64,000 nucleotides of DNA from Pandoraea faecigallinarum (GCF_001029105.3 NZ_CP011807.3:868001-932000), one strand, 5' to 3'; positions 29,046 to 39,248 are shown, numbered from the stretch's first letter. Notes: generated from the letters alone by a model not told the origin. Made by a program: numbers and translations.

Positions 29046-29588
29046 TCAGCCCACCAGACGCCCGCGTTTCACACGCAGGCCCCTGGTGGCCAGCGCCGCG
29101 GAGACCTCGGCCAGCGCCGCGTATGTTTCGCCGTTGTGCGCATGGCAGATAGCCACGCCGAGCGCGTCGGAGGCGTCCTTGCCGGGCGTGCCGGTGAGCG
29201 TGAGCAGGCGGGTCACCATCTCCTGCACCTGCTCCTTGCGGGCGCGTCCGTAACCGACGACGGCCTGTTTCAACTGCATGGGTGTGTATTCGAAGACTTC
29301 CAGCCCGCCCACCGACAGCGCCGTGATGGCCGCTCCGCGCGCCTGACCGAGCAGCAGCGTGGACTGCGGGTTGACGTTGACGAACACCTTTTCGATAGCG
29401 GCCTGATCGGGCCGGTAGGTGTCGACCAGTTCCGCCACGCTCTCGAAGATGATGCGCAACCGGGCGGGCAGGGAGCCTTCGCCGGTACGGATGACGCCGC
29501 TCGTCACGTATTGCAGGCGGTTGCCGTGCTTTTCGAGCACGCCGAAGCCGGTGACGCGCAGGCCGGGGTCGATACCAAGGATTCTCAT
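29046..29588 (-). CDS. ruvC: Holliday junction resolvase RuvC
   Basis: A 180-residue endonuclease that cuts Holliday junctions. The catalytic acidic residues are visible as Asp7 in [15 protein letters not shown], the glutamate in [11 protein letters not shown], and the aspartates near [15 protein letters not shown]. The start MRILGIDPG at 29588 is the standard N-terminus. It heads a ruvC-ruvB unit. Confidence 0.97.
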   Translation of the reverse strand: MRILGIDPGLRVTGFGVLEKHGNRLQYVTSGVIRTGEGSLPARLRIIFESVAELVDTYRPDQAAIEKVFVNVNPQSTLLLGQARGAAITALSVGGLEVFEYTPMQLKQAVVGYGRARKEQVQEMVTRLLTLTGTPGKDASDALGVAICHAHNGETYAALAEVSAALATRGLRVKRGRLVG

Positions 29589-29797
29589 GCGGGGGCCAAT
29601 GACCGGCGCGCTGCGCCGATGCGGGCAAAAAAGCCAATATGGCCCGTATTCTGGCATACCCGCGCCGGGTCGCGTCGATTTGCCGCAGGCCGCGCGGCAT
29701 CGGGCGCGCGGTGCTGCGCGTCGCGAGACGGCGGATTGTTGTACATTGCTTGTTGTTCAAGATATTCGACGGCCTGCTGCCGGGCCACCCCTTCCCG

Positions 29798-30214
29798 ATG
29801 CTCTGGATCAAAGCGCTTCACATCGTTTTCGTCGCCTCGTGGTTTGCCGGTCTGTTCTATCTGCCGCGCATTTTCGTCAACCTGGCGATGGAAAGCGATC
29901 CCCGCGCGACGCAACGTCTGCTGCTCATGGCGCGCAAGCTCTACCGCTTCATGACGATCCTCGCCGTGCCCGCACTCGCTTTCGGACTGATTCTCTGGCT
30001 GTACTATGGCATCGGCCGCCACGGCGGCTGGTTGCACGCCAAGCTGCTGATCGTCGTGCTGCTCATCGGTTACCACCACGCGTGCGCAAGCCTGCTGCGC
30101 AAATTCGAGAATGGACGCAACACGCGTTCGCACCGCTGGTATCGCTATTTCAACGAGATTCCGGTGCTGGGTCTGCTCGGAGCGGTCATTCTCGCGGTGG
30201 TCAAACCGTTCTGA
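29798..30214 (+). CDS. hemJ: HemJ-like protoporphyrinogen oxidase (CopD family)
   Basis: A 138-residue, four-helix membrane protein beginning MLWIKALHIVFVASWFAGLFYLPRIF. The conserved histidine of helix 1 and the lysine-containing LHAKLLIVVLLIGYHHACASLLRKF match HemJ. The family oxidises protoporphyrinogen IX in heme synthesis. ATG 29798 gives the family length of about 140 residues. It is divergent from ruvC. Confidence 0.88.
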   Translation: MLWIKALHIVFVASWFAGLFYLPRIFVNLAMESDPRATQRLLLMARKLYRFMTILAVPALAFGLILWLYYGIGRHGGWLHAKLLIVVLLIGYHHACASLLRKFENGRNTRSHRWYRYFNEIPVLGLLGAVILAVVKPF

Positions 30215-30333
30215 CCGAATCGATTGACGAAGGCCCGAATGCCGGGCCATCGCCGTTTCGCGAACGCCACATCGTCATGCATCCATAGCGCCGGTCATCG
30301 AGCGCCAACCATCGATAGCAAGAGGAGTTTGCC

Positions 30334-30954
30334 GTGAGTCTGAGCTGCGAGTATTTCCTGGCGACGCAGTCGCCCTACGTCTACCTGGGGCACGCGCGTT
30401 TCGTCGAACTGGCGCGTCGATACGACGTCCGGATCCAGCTCAAGCCGATGGATCTCGGGCGTGTCTTCAACGGTTCGGGCGGTCTGCCGCTCGCCAAGCG
30501 CGCGCCGCAGCGTCAGGCGTATCGTCTGGTGGAACTGGCGCGCTGGTCGAAGTACCTCGGTGTGCCGCTCACGCTGGAACCGAAATTTTTTCCCGTGGCG
30601 GGCGATCCGTCCGCACGTCTGGTCGTCGCAACACAACTCGCACATGGCACGGACAAGGCGCTCGAACTGATCGGCGCCATCTCGAAGGCGCTGTGGGTCG
30701 AAGAGCGCAACATTGCCGACGACGCAACGCTGCAAGCCATCGCCAATGGATTGTCGCTCGACGGCAAGTCGCTGCTCGCGGCATCGGGCGGGCCGAGCGT
30801 GCAGGCCGCCTACGATGCGAATACCGATGACGCCGAGCGCGCAGGCGTGTACGGCGCGCCCTGGTTCGTCTTCGAAGGCGAGCCGTATTGGGGGCAGGAC
30901 CGTCTCGATTTTCTCGAGCGGGCATTTGCCGAAGCCCGCGCGAAAAAGGGTTGA
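30334..30954 (+). CDS. 2-hydroxychromene-2-carboxylate isomerase family (DsbA-like, kappa GST)
   Basis: A 206-residue thioredoxin-fold protein. The start CEYFLATQSPYVYLGHARF contains Ser13, the family's glutathione-activating serine. PMDLGRVFNGSGG and GVYGAPWFVFEGEPYWGQDRLDFLE are typical. Known members isomerise aromatic breakdown intermediates with glutathione; here there are no aromatic pathway genes, so the substrate is unknown. AAGAGGAG precedes ATG 30334. Confidence 0.9.
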   Translation: MSLSCEYFLATQSPYVYLGHARFVELARRYDVRIQLKPMDLGRVFNGSGGLPLAKRAPQRQAYRLVELARWSKYLGVPLTLEPKFFPVAGDPSARLVVATQLAHGTDKALELIGAISKALWVEERNIADDATLQAIANGLSLDGKSLLAASGGPSVQAAYDANTDDAERAGVYGAPWFVFEGEPYWGQDRLDFLERAFAEARAKKG

Positions 30955-31036
30955 GCCCGCGAGTCCCCATAGCGGAGCGTTTCGGCCGCTGCCCCGCGTT
31001 GAGCGCCGCGGCGGCAATCCCGCAGGAGCGAAGAGC

Positions 31037-32002
31037 ATGAGTCGTCCGGAAGTTGTGTTGTACAAGGGCGTGCCGCCGGATGTGCGCGCACGCTTGGCAG
31101 AGCATTTTTCCCTGATCGAATTCGACGGGGTGAACGACGGCAATCGCGCCGAGTTCGCCGCGGCGCTCGGCCGTGCCGATGGTGCCATCGGCGTTGGCGT
31201 GAACGTCACGCCCGCACTGCTCGACGGTGCGCCGAAGCTCAGGGCATGGGCCACCATCTCGGTGGGTTACGACCAGTTCGACGTGCCCGAGCTTACGCGT
31301 CGCGGCATCAAACTGATGAACACGCCCGACGTGCTCACGCAAACCACGGCGGACACAGTGTTCGCGCTGGTGCTCTCGAGCGCGCGCCGTGTCGTCGAAC
31401 TGGCCGAACTGGTGAAAGCCGGTGGCTGGAAGGCGAGTCTCGGCGAAGAACACTTCGGGACCGACGTGCAAGGCAAGACGCTCGGCATCGTCGGCATGGG
31501 CCGCATCGGCGGTGCGGTGGCCCGTCGTGCGGCACTCGGCTTCGGCATGAAAGTGCTGTACAGCAACCGCTCGCGCAACGAGGCGGCGGAGAAGGCGTAC
31601 GGTGCGCAACACCGTACGCTGCCCGAACTGCTCGCGCAGTCGGATTTCGTCGTGACGCTCGTGCCGCTGTCGCCGGCGACCGAACGTCTGATCGGTGCGG
31701 CCGAGTTCGCGCAAATGAAGCGGGGCGCGATCTTCATCAACGCGGCGCGTGGCAAGGTGATCGACGAAGCGGCGCTGGTCGACGCGCTGGCGCGCGGCCA
31801 TTTGCGCGCTGCCGGTCTGGATGTGTTCGAGCGCGAGCCGGTCCCGGTCGACTCGCCGCTGCTCAGGATGAAGAACGTGGTGGCCCTGCCGCATATCGGT
31901 TCGGCCACGCATGAAACGCGTCATGCGATGGCGTCGTGTGCTGCCGACAATCTCATTGCCGCACTCACCGGCAAACCGCTGCAAAACGTCGTGAATCCCT
32001 AG
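31037..32002 (+). CDS. D-2-hydroxyacid dehydrogenase (2-ketogluconate/glyoxylate/hydroxypyruvate reductase-like)
   Basis: A 321-residue protein of the GhrB/GyaR type. The NAD(P) site is GIVGMGRIGGAVARRAALGFGMKV, the catalytic set has the arginine in NAARGKVIDEAAL, the glutamate in FEREPVP and the histidine in LPHIGSATHETR. It reduces 2-keto acids to D-2-hydroxy acids. Next to the gluconate/Entner-Doudoroff cluster, 2-ketogluconate reduction to gluconate is an attractive role, but this is inference. It ends 7 bases from the convergent hexR stop. Confidence 0.9.
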   Translation: MSRPEVVLYKGVPPDVRARLAEHFSLIEFDGVNDGNRAEFAAALGRADGAIGVGVNVTPALLDGAPKLRAWATISVGYDQFDVPELTRRGIKLMNTPDVLTQTTADTVFALVLSSARRVVELAELVKAGGWKASLGEEHFGTDVQGKTLGIVGMGRIGGAVARRAALGFGMKVLYSNRSRNEAAEKAYGAQHRTLPELLAQSDFVVTLVPLSPATERLIGAAEFAQMKRGAIFINAARGKVIDEAALVDALARGHLRAAGLDVFEREPVPVDSPLLRMKNVVALPHIGSATHETRHAMASCAADNLIAALTGKPLQNVVNP

Positions 32003-32009
32003 TGCCGCA

Positions 32010-32855
32010 TCACTTCCCGTCGTTCGCAGTACGACGGCGATTGATGACTTCCTTCGCGCGCGCGAGTTGCGAAGGAAGCCGGTCCCCGAGCCGTAGCGCC
32101 ATGCCCACGGCGAGCACGTCGCCGATGGCCAGATGGGCGATACGGGAAGTGAGCGGCGAGTAGACGTCGGTATCTTCGTCGACGTCGGCATACAGCGCGA
32201 CCGTCGCCTGACGCGCCAGTGGCGAGTTGCTGTGCGTGATGGCAATGACGCTCGCCCCGGCCGAGCGCGCAAGCATGGCGGCTTCCAACAAGTCCTGCGT
32301 GCGCCCCGTATTCGAGATCGCAACGACCACATCCCCTCGTCCGAGCAGTGCAGCGGACATGCCATAGACGTGCGGATCGTTGTATGCCACGGCAGGCACG
32401 CCGAGCCGGAAGAACTTGTGCTGCATGTCCTGCGCGGCGATGCCGGATGCCCCGGCGCCGTAAAACTCGATGCGATGCGCACGGGCGAGCAGGTCGATGG
32501 CCTGTCCGATGCTGTCGGGCGAGAGGTTGTTGCGCACCTGCATGAGGCTGCCGATGGTGCGGTCGAGCACCTTGCTGGCGATGCCGGGCACGGGTTCGTC
32601 CGGGCGCACGTCGCGGTGCACGAACGGCACACCCTGGGCGATGCCCTGCGCCAGACGGATCTTGAACTCGCGATAGCCGCTGCATCCGACCGCCTGACAG
32701 AAGCGGGCAATCGTCGGCTGGCTCACGTTGGCACGCTCGGCGAGTTCGTTCATCGACAAATCGACGACTTCGCGTGGTGCATCCAGGACATAGGTCGCAA
32801 GCTTGCGCTCCGAGGGGCGCAACTGGGTCAGCGTGGCTTCGATTCGGTTAAGCAT
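32010..32855 (-). CDS. hexR: HexR-type MurR/RpiR transcriptional regulator
   Basis: A 281-residue regulator with an N-terminal RpiR helix-turn-helix (residues 1-75, NELAERANVSQPTIARFCQAVGCSGYREFK) and a C-terminal SIS sugar-phosphate domain (about 120-250, EFYGAGASGIAAQDMQHKFFRLGVP). HexR binds 2-keto-3-deoxy-6-phosphogluconate and represses edd-eda type genes in proteobacteria. Divergent placement from edd with a matching palindrome in the edd promoter supports that role here. ATG 32855 is the standard MLNRIE start. Confidence 0.92.
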   Translation of the reverse strand: MLNRIEATLTQLRPSERKLATYVLDAPREVVDLSMNELAERANVSQPTIARFCQAVGCSGYREFKIRLAQGIAQGVPFVHRDVRPDEPVPGIASKVLDRTIGSLMQVRNNLSPDSIGQAIDLLARAHRIEFYGAGASGIAAQDMQHKFFRLGVPAVAYNDPHVYGMSAALLGRGDVVVAISNTGRTQDLLEAAMLARSAGASVIAITHSNSPLARQATVALYADVDEDTDVYSPLTSRIAHLAIGDVLAVGMALRLGDRLPSQLARAKEVINRRRTANDGK

Positions 32856-33174
32856 GGGCAGGCAGGCACCAACAAAAGCAGACGCGCCGCGATGGCCGCA
32901 ACGCGTCGTTCCCCGTATTGCCGTCGTGACGCGTCGTCGGCCCATGGCCGAAAGCGCGTGACGGACCGGCTTGTCAGGCGCCCACTATAGCACCCGCGTG
33001 CGGTATCGCAGGGGCCGTTCACCCGCTTGCCGGACATCGGTAAGTCATCAGAAATGTACAAAAACTACAAAAATACAGTATTTCATATTATGGTGCGGTG
33101 TTTCTTGATGCGACATGAATTCGCGTAAGTGACGGAAACAACTCGGTAAAATCCCGAGGGGAGTCGCCTTTCGA

Positions 33175-33203
33175 TTGATGGGATGTAGAATTTCTACTAA
33201 ACT
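33175..33203 (+). promoter_or_regulatory. edd promoter with HexR-like operator
   Basis: TTGATG (33175-33180) and TAAACT (33198-33203) form a -35/-10 pair with a 17-base spacer. Inside the spacer lies TGTAGAATTTCTACT (33184-33198), a near-perfect palindrome of the HexR type. A repressor bound there would block polymerase. A second set of TACAA/CTACAA half-sites lies at about 33055-33075, nearer hexR, and could serve autoregulation. The rest of 32856-33275 holds no gene. Confidence 0.65.
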
Positions 33204-33275
33204 CCGCTCCCAATTGCCTTATGCGGCATCTCTCCGGAGGCGCCGCCATCCCATTACCGGCGTGACCTTTTCCGC

Positions 33276-35111
33276 ATGATGTCCGAGCCAACGAAGCCCC
33301 TGCACCCGACCGTAATGGCCGTCACCGCGCGCATTGTTGCGCGCAGCCGCGACACGCGTGCCGCCTACCTCGCTCGCATCGACGCCAGTGCCGGACGGTT
33401 TCCGCAGCGCGGCGCGCTCTCCTGCGCCAATCTCGCGCATGGCTTCGCCGCCATGCCGGTCAACGACAAGTTGATTTTGCGCGAGCAGCGCCGGCCGAAC
33501 GTCGGCATCGTCACCGCGTACAACGACATGCTCTCGGCGCACCAACCGTACGAGCAGTACCCCGCGCGCCTGCGTGAAGCGGCACGCAGGCTTGGCGCGA
33601 CGGCGCAGGTGGCGGGCGGCGTGCCGGCAATGTGCGACGGCGTGACGCAAGGCAACGCGGGCATGGAGTTGTCGCTGTTTTCGCGTGAAATCATTGCGAT
33701 GAGCACGGCCGTCGCGCTCTCGCACAACATGTTCGACGCGGCGCTCATGCTTGGCGTGTGCGACAAGATCGTGCCTGGGCTCGTGATCGGCGCGTTGCAG
33801 TTCGGGCATCTGCCGACGATCTTCGTGCCCGCCGGACCGATGGCGAGCGGCTTGTCGAACGACGAGAAGGCGAAGATCCGCCAGTGGTACGCCACGGGCA
33901 AAGTGGGCCGCGACGCCCTGCTCGAATCCGAGTCGCAGGCGTATCACAGCGCCGGCACGTGCACGTTCTACGGCACGGCCAACAGCAACCAGTTGCTCAT
34001 GGAAATCATGGGCTTGCATCTGCCCGGCGCGGCTTTCGTGCATCCGCACACGCCGCTGCGCGACGCGCTGACCGACGCAGCGCTCGCGCGCGTGCTGGCC
34101 ATCGGCGCGGATACCCCCGATTACACCCCTGTCGGCCATGTGGTCGACGAACGTGCGGTCGTCAATGGCATCGTGGGCCTGCTGGCGACCGGCGGCTCCA
34201 CCAATCACACGCTGCATCTGGTGGCGATGGCGCGCGCCGCGGGCGTTGTCATCGACTGGGACGATTTCGATGCGCTCTCGGCCATCGTGCCGCTCATGGC
34301 GCGCGTGTATCCGAACGGCAAGGCGGACGTGAACCATTTCCACGCGGCGGGCGGCATGGGCTTTCTGATCGGCGAGTTGCTCGATGCCGGTCTGCTGCAC
34401 GACGATGTGAAGACGGTGGCCGGCCCGGGCCTTGCCCGTTACCGCGCCGAGCCGTGGTTGTCGCCCGAAGGGCTGGCGTGGCGCGCAGGGAGCGCCTACA
34501 GTGGTGATCGTGACGTCCTGCGCGGCCATGCCGAACCGTTCGCCCCCGATGGCGGGCTGCGGCTCATGCACGGCAATCTCGGGCGCGGCGTCATCAAGGT
34601 GTCGGCGGTCAAGCCGGAACATCGGCGCGTGGCTGCAACGGCACGCGTATTTACTTCGCAGGAAGCGGTCCAGGCCGCGTTCGACGCGGGCGAGCTGCGT
34701 CGCGACGTGATCGTGGTGTTGCGTGGCCAGGGGCCGCGCGCCAATGGCATGCCCGAGCTGCATCGCCTCACCCCGCTGCTCGGTGTCTTGCAGGACGAAG
34801 GGTTTGCCGTGGCGCTCGTGACGGACGGCCGGATGTCCGGCGCATCGGGCAAGGTGCCCGCCGTGATTCATGTGTCGCCCGAGGCCGCTGGCGGCGGGCC
34901 GCTCGCCCGCGTGCGCGACGGCGATCCGATCGTGCTCGACGCGAACGCCGGCATGTTGCACGCCGAAGTCTCGCCGGACGAATGGGCCAGGCGCGAGATA
35001 GCGCTGGTGCCGGTTTCGGGCGACGACACCGGGCGTGGGCTCTTCGGCCACATGCGTGCGGCCGTGGGTGCAGCGGAAACGGGCGCTTCCGTGTTCTTCG
35101 GTACCGAGTGA
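33276..35111 (+). CDS. edd: phosphogluconate dehydratase
   Basis: A 611-residue IlvD/Edd protein that converts 6-phosphogluconate to KDPG, the first step of the Entner-Doudoroff path. The Fe-S cluster cysteines are in [26 protein letters not shown] and [30 protein letters not shown] near the C-terminus is family-typical. Two ATG codons in a row (33276 and 33279) can start it. It is the first gene of the edd-eda-gntP-gntK set. Confidence 0.96.
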   Translation: MMSEPTKPLHPTVMAVTARIVARSRDTRAAYLARIDASAGRFPQRGALSCANLAHGFAAMPVNDKLILREQRRPNVGIVTAYNDMLSAHQPYEQYPARLREAARRLGATAQVAGGVPAMCDGVTQGNAGMELSLFSREIIAMSTAVALSHNMFDAALMLGVCDKIVPGLVIGALQFGHLPTIFVPAGPMASGLSNDEKAKIRQWYATGKVGRDALLESESQAYHSAGTCTFYGTANSNQLLMEIMGLHLPGAAFVHPHTPLRDALTDAALARVLAIGADTPDYTPVGHVVDERAVVNGIVGLLATGGSTNHTLHLVAMARAAGVVIDWDDFDALSAIVPLMARVYPNGKADVNHFHAAGGMGFLIGELLDAGLLHDDVKTVAGPGLARYRAEPWLSPEGLAWRAGSAYSGDRDVLRGHAEPFAPDGGLRLMHGNLGRGVIKVSAVKPEHRRVAATARVFTSQEAVQAAFDAGELRRDVIVVLRGQGPRANGMPELHRLTPLLGVLQDEGFAVALVTDGRMSGASGKVPAVIHVSPEAAGGGPLARVRDGDPIVLDANAGMLHAEVSPDEWARREIALVPVSGDDTGRGLFGHMRAAVGAAETGASVFFGTE

Positions 35112-35161
35112 CGAACCGTCGTCCGCCATCGGCAATCGTCACTGCATTCAAGGAAAACGTA

Positions 35162-35788
35162 ATGAACATCAATGACATCGTTCGTGCCGGCCCCGTGGTT
35201 CCGGTGCTCCAGTTCGACAACGTCGAGCAGGGCGAGCAAGTCTCGCGCGCACTGCTCGCGGGCGGCGTGCGAGTTCTCGAAATCACGCTGCGCACCCCGG
35301 CGGCGATGGACGTCATCCGTCATGTGGCTGGCCTGTCCGACGAGCTGATCGTGGGGGTGGGCACGCTCACGCACCCTGAAGAAATGGCGCAGGCCGTCGC
35401 GGCCGGTGCGCGCTTCGGGGTGTCGCCCGGCTACACGCCTGCGCTGGGCGCGGCCGCGAAGGCCGCCGGTCTGCCGCTGCTGCCGGGCGTGGTCACGCCG
35501 TCGGACATTCTCATGGCGCTGGCCGACGGCTTCGATACCGTGAAATTTTTCCCGGCCGAGCCCTCGGGCGGCGTGCCGATGCTCAAGGCGCTGTACGGCC
35601 CGTTCCGCAGCGTGCGTTTCTGCCCGACGGGCGGCATCAGCGCGGAGTCGGCGCCGTCGTATCTGGCACAGCCGAACGTGGTGTGCGTGGGCGGTTCGTG
35701 GCTGACGCCCAAGGCGCTGGTCGATGCGAAGGACTGGGACGGCATCACGCGTCTGGCGCGCGCGGCGAGTGCGCTGCCGCGCGGCTGA
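35162..35788 (+). CDS. eda: KDPG aldolase (bifunctional 4-hydroxy-2-oxoglutarate aldolase)
   Basis: A 208-residue class I aldolase that splits KDPG to pyruvate and glyceraldehyde-3-phosphate. The Schiff-base lysine is in TVKFFPAEPSGG, the catalytic glutamate in RVLEITLRTP, and GVGTLTHPEEM and FCPTGGIS are conserved. AAGGAAAACGTA precedes ATG 35162. It follows edd by 50 bases. Confidence 0.96.
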   Translation: MNINDIVRAGPVVPVLQFDNVEQGEQVSRALLAGGVRVLEITLRTPAAMDVIRHVAGLSDELIVGVGTLTHPEEMAQAVAAGARFGVSPGYTPALGAAAKAAGLPLLPGVVTPSDILMALADGFDTVKFFPAEPSGGVPMLKALYGPFRSVRFCPTGGISAESAPSYLAQPNVVCVGGSWLTPKALVDAKDWDGITRLARAASALPRG

Positions 35789-35885
35789 ACGCGCTGCGTC
35801 GCCGGCTTCATCGAAAAACAGGATTCCAATAAACGGGCGCGAGCCCAACGGGCATCCGCCCATCTAGCCAAACGAGGAGACCCCC

Positions 35886-37241
35886 ATGGTCGCGGTGCAA
35901 GGCAACTTGTTGCTGGTGTACGCGCTTGTCGCGGTAATCGCGCTGATCCTGATGATCGCGCGTTTCAAACTGAATCCGTTCATCACGCTGATCGTCGTCT
36001 CGCTCGTGCTCGGGCTGGCGGTGGGCATGCCGATGGGCGGCATCGTCAAGGCATTCGAGACAGGCGTGGGCAACACGCTGGGCCATATCGCGCTCGTGGT
36101 GGGGCTTGGCACCATGCTCGGCAAGATGATGGCCGAGTCTGGCGGCGCCGAACGTATCGCGCGTACGCTGATCGGGTTCTTCGGTGAGAAGAACGTGCAC
36201 TGGGCGATGGTCGTGATCGCGTTCATCGTGGGTTTGCCGGTGTTCTTCGAAGTCGGCTTCGTGCTGCTGATCCCGATTGCGTTCAATGTCGCCAAGCGCA
36301 CCGGAACGTCGATGGTGCTCGTGGGCATTCCGATGGTGGCCGGTCTGTCGGTCGTGCACGGGCTGATTCCGCCGCACCCGGCGGCGCTGCTCGCGGTGAC
36401 CGCCTACAACGCGGACATTGGACACACCATCATGTATGCGCTGATCGTGGGCATTCCGACAGCCGCCATCGCCGGCCCGCTGTTCGCCCGGCTCATGGCG
36501 CGTCACGTGGTGCCCAATCCGGACAACCCGCTGCTCTCGCAGTTCGTGGAAGCCGACCGTCCGATGGACAAGCTGCCGGGCTTCGGCGTTACGCTGTTCA
36601 CGATCTTGCTGCCGGTCATTCTGATGCTCATCGGCAGCTGGGCCGATCTGTTCTTCGCACCGAAGACGTTCGCCAACGACTTCCTGCGCCTGATCGGCAA
36701 CTCGGTGATGGCGCTGCTCATCGCCACACTCGTGAGCTTTTTCACCTTCGGCAAGCAGCGCGGATTCAACCGCGAGCAGATTCTGAAGTTCACGAACGAG
36801 TGTCTGGCGCCGATTGCCACGATCACGCTGGTCGTGGGCGCCGGTGGCGGTTTCGGGCGTATCCTGATGGATAGCGGCGTCTCGAAGGCCATCGTCGACG
36901 TGGCGAACAACGCTCACCTCTCGCCGCTGCTGCTGGGCTGGCTGGTGGCGGTGCTGATTCGCATCGCCACGGGATCGGCCACGGTGGCCATGACCACGGC
37001 TTGCGGCATCGTCGCGCCGATTGCGGCGGCCGCCGGCTCGACGGTCAAGCCCGAACTGATGGTGCTGGCCACGGGCGCGGGCTCGCTGATCCTGTCGCAC
37101 GTGAACGACGGCGGCTTCTGGCTGGTCAAGGAATACTTCAACATGACCGTGCCGCAGACCTTCAAGACCTGGACGGTGTGCGAGACGATCATTTCGGTCG
37201 TCGCCCTGTTGCTCACGCTCGGCCTCGCAACGGTGGTCTGA
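35886..37241 (+). CDS. gntP: gluconate:H+ symporter
   Basis: A 451-residue membrane protein of the GntP family with 12-14 membrane segments. Family blocks are GLGTMLGKMMAESGGAERIARTL, GLPVFFEVGFVLLIPIAF, HGLIPPHPAAL and SHVNDGGFWLVKEYFNMT. It takes gluconate across the inner membrane. AGGAGAC stands before ATG 35886. It lies between eda and gntK, which fits gluconate use by the Entner-Doudoroff route. Confidence 0.95.
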   Translation: MVAVQGNLLLVYALVAVIALILMIARFKLNPFITLIVVSLVLGLAVGMPMGGIVKAFETGVGNTLGHIALVVGLGTMLGKMMAESGGAERIARTLIGFFGEKNVHWAMVVIAFIVGLPVFFEVGFVLLIPIAFNVAKRTGTSMVLVGIPMVAGLSVVHGLIPPHPAALLAVTAYNADIGHTIMYALIVGIPTAAIAGPLFARLMARHVVPNPDNPLLSQFVEADRPMDKLPGFGVTLFTILLPVILMLIGSWADLFFAPKTFANDFLRLIGNSVMALLIATLVSFFTFGKQRGFNREQILKFTNECLAPIATITLVVGAGGGFGRILMDSGVSKAIVDVANNAHLSPLLLGWLVAVLIRIATGSATVAMTTACGIVAPIAAAAGSTVKPELMVLATGAGSLILSHVNDGGFWLVKEYFNMTVPQTFKTWTVCETIISVVALLLTLGLATVV

Positions 37242-37320
37242 GGCGGCGGAGGCGGGGATGCAGGGCGCACGGCAAGAGCAACACGTCGACGCAGGTCGGC
37301 ACGGAACAAGGAGACGAGCC

Positions 37321-37854
37321 ATGATCGTCGTGGTAATGGGCGTATCGGGCAGCGGCAAAAGCACGGTCGGGCAGATGCTCGCCAGCCGGCTGGGCTGCGG
37401 GTTTTCCGACGCGGATTCGTTTCACAGTCCCGCGAACATCGAGAAGATGCGTCGCGGCGAAGCGCTCAACGACGCGGACCGTGCCCCGTGGCTTGCCGCG
37501 ATTCGCGAGGCCATCGTCGCGCGCCGTGCGGCGGGGCGTCACCATGTGTTCGCCTGTTCGGCGTTGCGCGCCCGTTATCGCGATGTGCTCGGCGAGCATG
37601 ACGGCGATGTCGTGTTCGTCTACCTCAAGGGCGCTCCGGAAGTGATCGGCGAGCGCCTGGCGTCCCGTTCGGGGCACTTCTTCGACCCGGCGTTGCTGCA
37701 AAGCCAGTTCGATACGCTCGAAGAACCGCGTGACGCACTCGTCATCGACATTCGTGAATCGCCCGACGCCATCGTCGACACGCTTTTGCACAAACTTGCC
37801 GCCTGCCCCGGCGGCGCGCCGCTGACGTCCGCAGGGTCGGCACGCGTACAATAG
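37321..37854 (+). CDS. gntK: gluconokinase
   Basis: A 177-residue P-loop kinase with MGVSGSGKST at the N-terminus, DADSFHSPANIEKMRRGEALND and RSGHFFDPALLQSQF. It makes 6-phosphogluconate from gluconate and ATP, the substrate of Edd. AAGGAG stands 6-10 bases before ATG 37321. Last gene of the ED/gluconate cluster. Confidence 0.95.
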   Translation: MIVVVMGVSGSGKSTVGQMLASRLGCGFSDADSFHSPANIEKMRRGEALNDADRAPWLAAIREAIVARRAAGRHHVFACSALRARYRDVLGEHDGDVVFVYLKGAPEVIGERLASRSGHFFDPALLQSQFDTLEEPRDALVIDIRESPDAIVDTLLHKLAACPGGAPLTSAGSARVQ

Positions 37855-37904
37855 CGGTTTATTCTTCTGCGCCGGCGCTTCGTGCGCCGGTCGTACGCAT
37901 CAAC

Positions 37905-39215
37905 ATGGCCTCCTTCGAATTCTTTGCGCCCTGTCCTCGCGGACTGGAAGAGGCGCTCGCCGCCGAGCTTGCGGAACTGGGGCGCCTGGCCCCGATCTCG
38001 GTCGGCAAACAGGTGCCCGGCGGGGTGCATTTCGCTGGTCCGTGGGCGGCCGGCATGGCGGCCAACCTGCATTCGCGCATTGCCAGCCGTGTGCTGCTTC
38101 GCGTGGCACAGCAGAGCTACCGCACCGAACAGGACATCTACGAATTCGCCCTGCGCCAGCGCTGGGAAGAGTGGTTCGGCTATCAGCAGACGCTGCGGGT
38201 CGACGTCACCGGCATCAAGGCGCCGGTGCGCAGTCTCGAATTCGTGACGTTGCGCATCAAGGACGCCGTGTGCGATCGGCTGCGCGAGAAGACCGGCGCG
38301 CGTCCGAACGTCGATACGATGCAACCGGACGTGCGCGTGTTCGCTTTCCTGACAGCCACCGACGTCACGATCTATCTCGATACCTCCGGCGAGCCGCTGT
38401 TCAAGCGCGGCTGGCGTCTGGACAAAGGCGCAGCCCCGCTGCGCGAGAACCTTGCGGCGGGTATTTTGCGCCTGGCGGGCTGGCGCGCCGATACGGCGGC
38501 CGACATGGTGCTTTACGATCCGATGTGCGGCAGCGGCACGTTCCTGGCGGAAGCGGCGCAGATCGCGCTGGGCATTCCGGCGGGCGCGGGGCGCCGCTTC
38601 GGTTTCGAGAAACTCAAGGGCTACGACATCACCGCATGGCAGTCGCTGAAGGTGCAGGCGAGCGACGCGCAGCGCGACGCCCGTGTGCGCGGCGTGCCCA
38701 ACTCGATCTTCGGCAGCGACATTTCCGGTGACATGCTGGTCAAGTCGCGCGCCAATCTTGAGCGCGCCGGTGTGGGCGACATCGGCCTCAAACAGGTGGA
38801 TGCCCGCGATATGTCGCCGCCGGTGGATCGTCCGGGGATCATCGTCGCGAATCCGCCCTATGGCGAACGTATCGAAGTGAGGGGCCGTCGCGCGCCGCGC
38901 GATGCGCACGACAGTTATTCGCCCGACGTACAGGGCAATCGCGGCGGATTCCAGCGCAACCAGCCCGATGGTGTCGATGCCGAGTTCTTCCGTGCGTTCG
39001 GCGATGTGCTCAAGCAGCGCTTCACCGGCTGGAGCGCGTTTCTGCTCACCGCGGACATGAGCCTGCCGGGCCAGATGCGCCTGCGCGAGTCGCGTCGCAC
39101 GCCGCTGTACAACGGCGCGCTCGAATGCCGTCTGTTCCGTTTCGACCTGATTGCGGGTTCCGTGAGAAAGCGCGGCGGTGATGGTGAGGGCAAACGCGAA
39201 GGCGGCGAAGCGTAG
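37905..39215 (+). CDS. THUMP-domain rRNA methyltransferase (RlmL N-terminal-like)
   Basis: A 436-residue protein. An N-terminal ferredoxin-like/THUMP RNA-binding region (about 1-165) is followed by a class I methyltransferase domain, with FDPMCGSGTFLAEAA-type cofactor site (YDPMCGSGTFLAEA) and the catalytic NPPYGERI. It resembles the N-terminal half of RlmL, which makes m2G2445 in 23S rRNA. A glycine/arginine-poor insert follows the NPPYGER motif. Its original terminator was at the palindrome now flanking the IS. Confidence 0.9.
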   Translation: MASFEFFAPCPRGLEEALAAELAELGRLAPISVGKQVPGGVHFAGPWAAGMAANLHSRIASRVLLRVAQQSYRTEQDIYEFALRQRWEEWFGYQQTLRVDVTGIKAPVRSLEFVTLRIKDAVCDRLREKTGARPNVDTMQPDVRVFAFLTATDVTIYLDTSGEPLFKRGWRLDKGAAPLRENLAAGILRLAGWRADTAADMVLYDPMCGSGTFLAEAAQIALGIPAGAGRRFGFEKLKGYDITAWQSLKVQASDAQRDARVRGVPNSIFGSDISGDMLVKSRANLERAGVGDIGLKQVDARDMSPPVDRPGIIVANPPYGERIEVRGRRAPRDAHDSYSPDVQGNRGGFQRNQPDGVDAEFFRAFGDVLKQRFTGWSAFLLTADMSLPGQMRLRESRRTPLYNGALECRLFRFDLIAGSVRKRGGDGEGKREGGEA

Positions 39216-39248
39216 GCACGCCGCGCGTATTGTCCGATGTCACGCAAG

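Noticed and set aside
37258..37320. Longer start for gluconokinase
   Set aside because: The extension is not conserved-looking, and the P-loop start with AAGGAG before ATG 37321 is standard.
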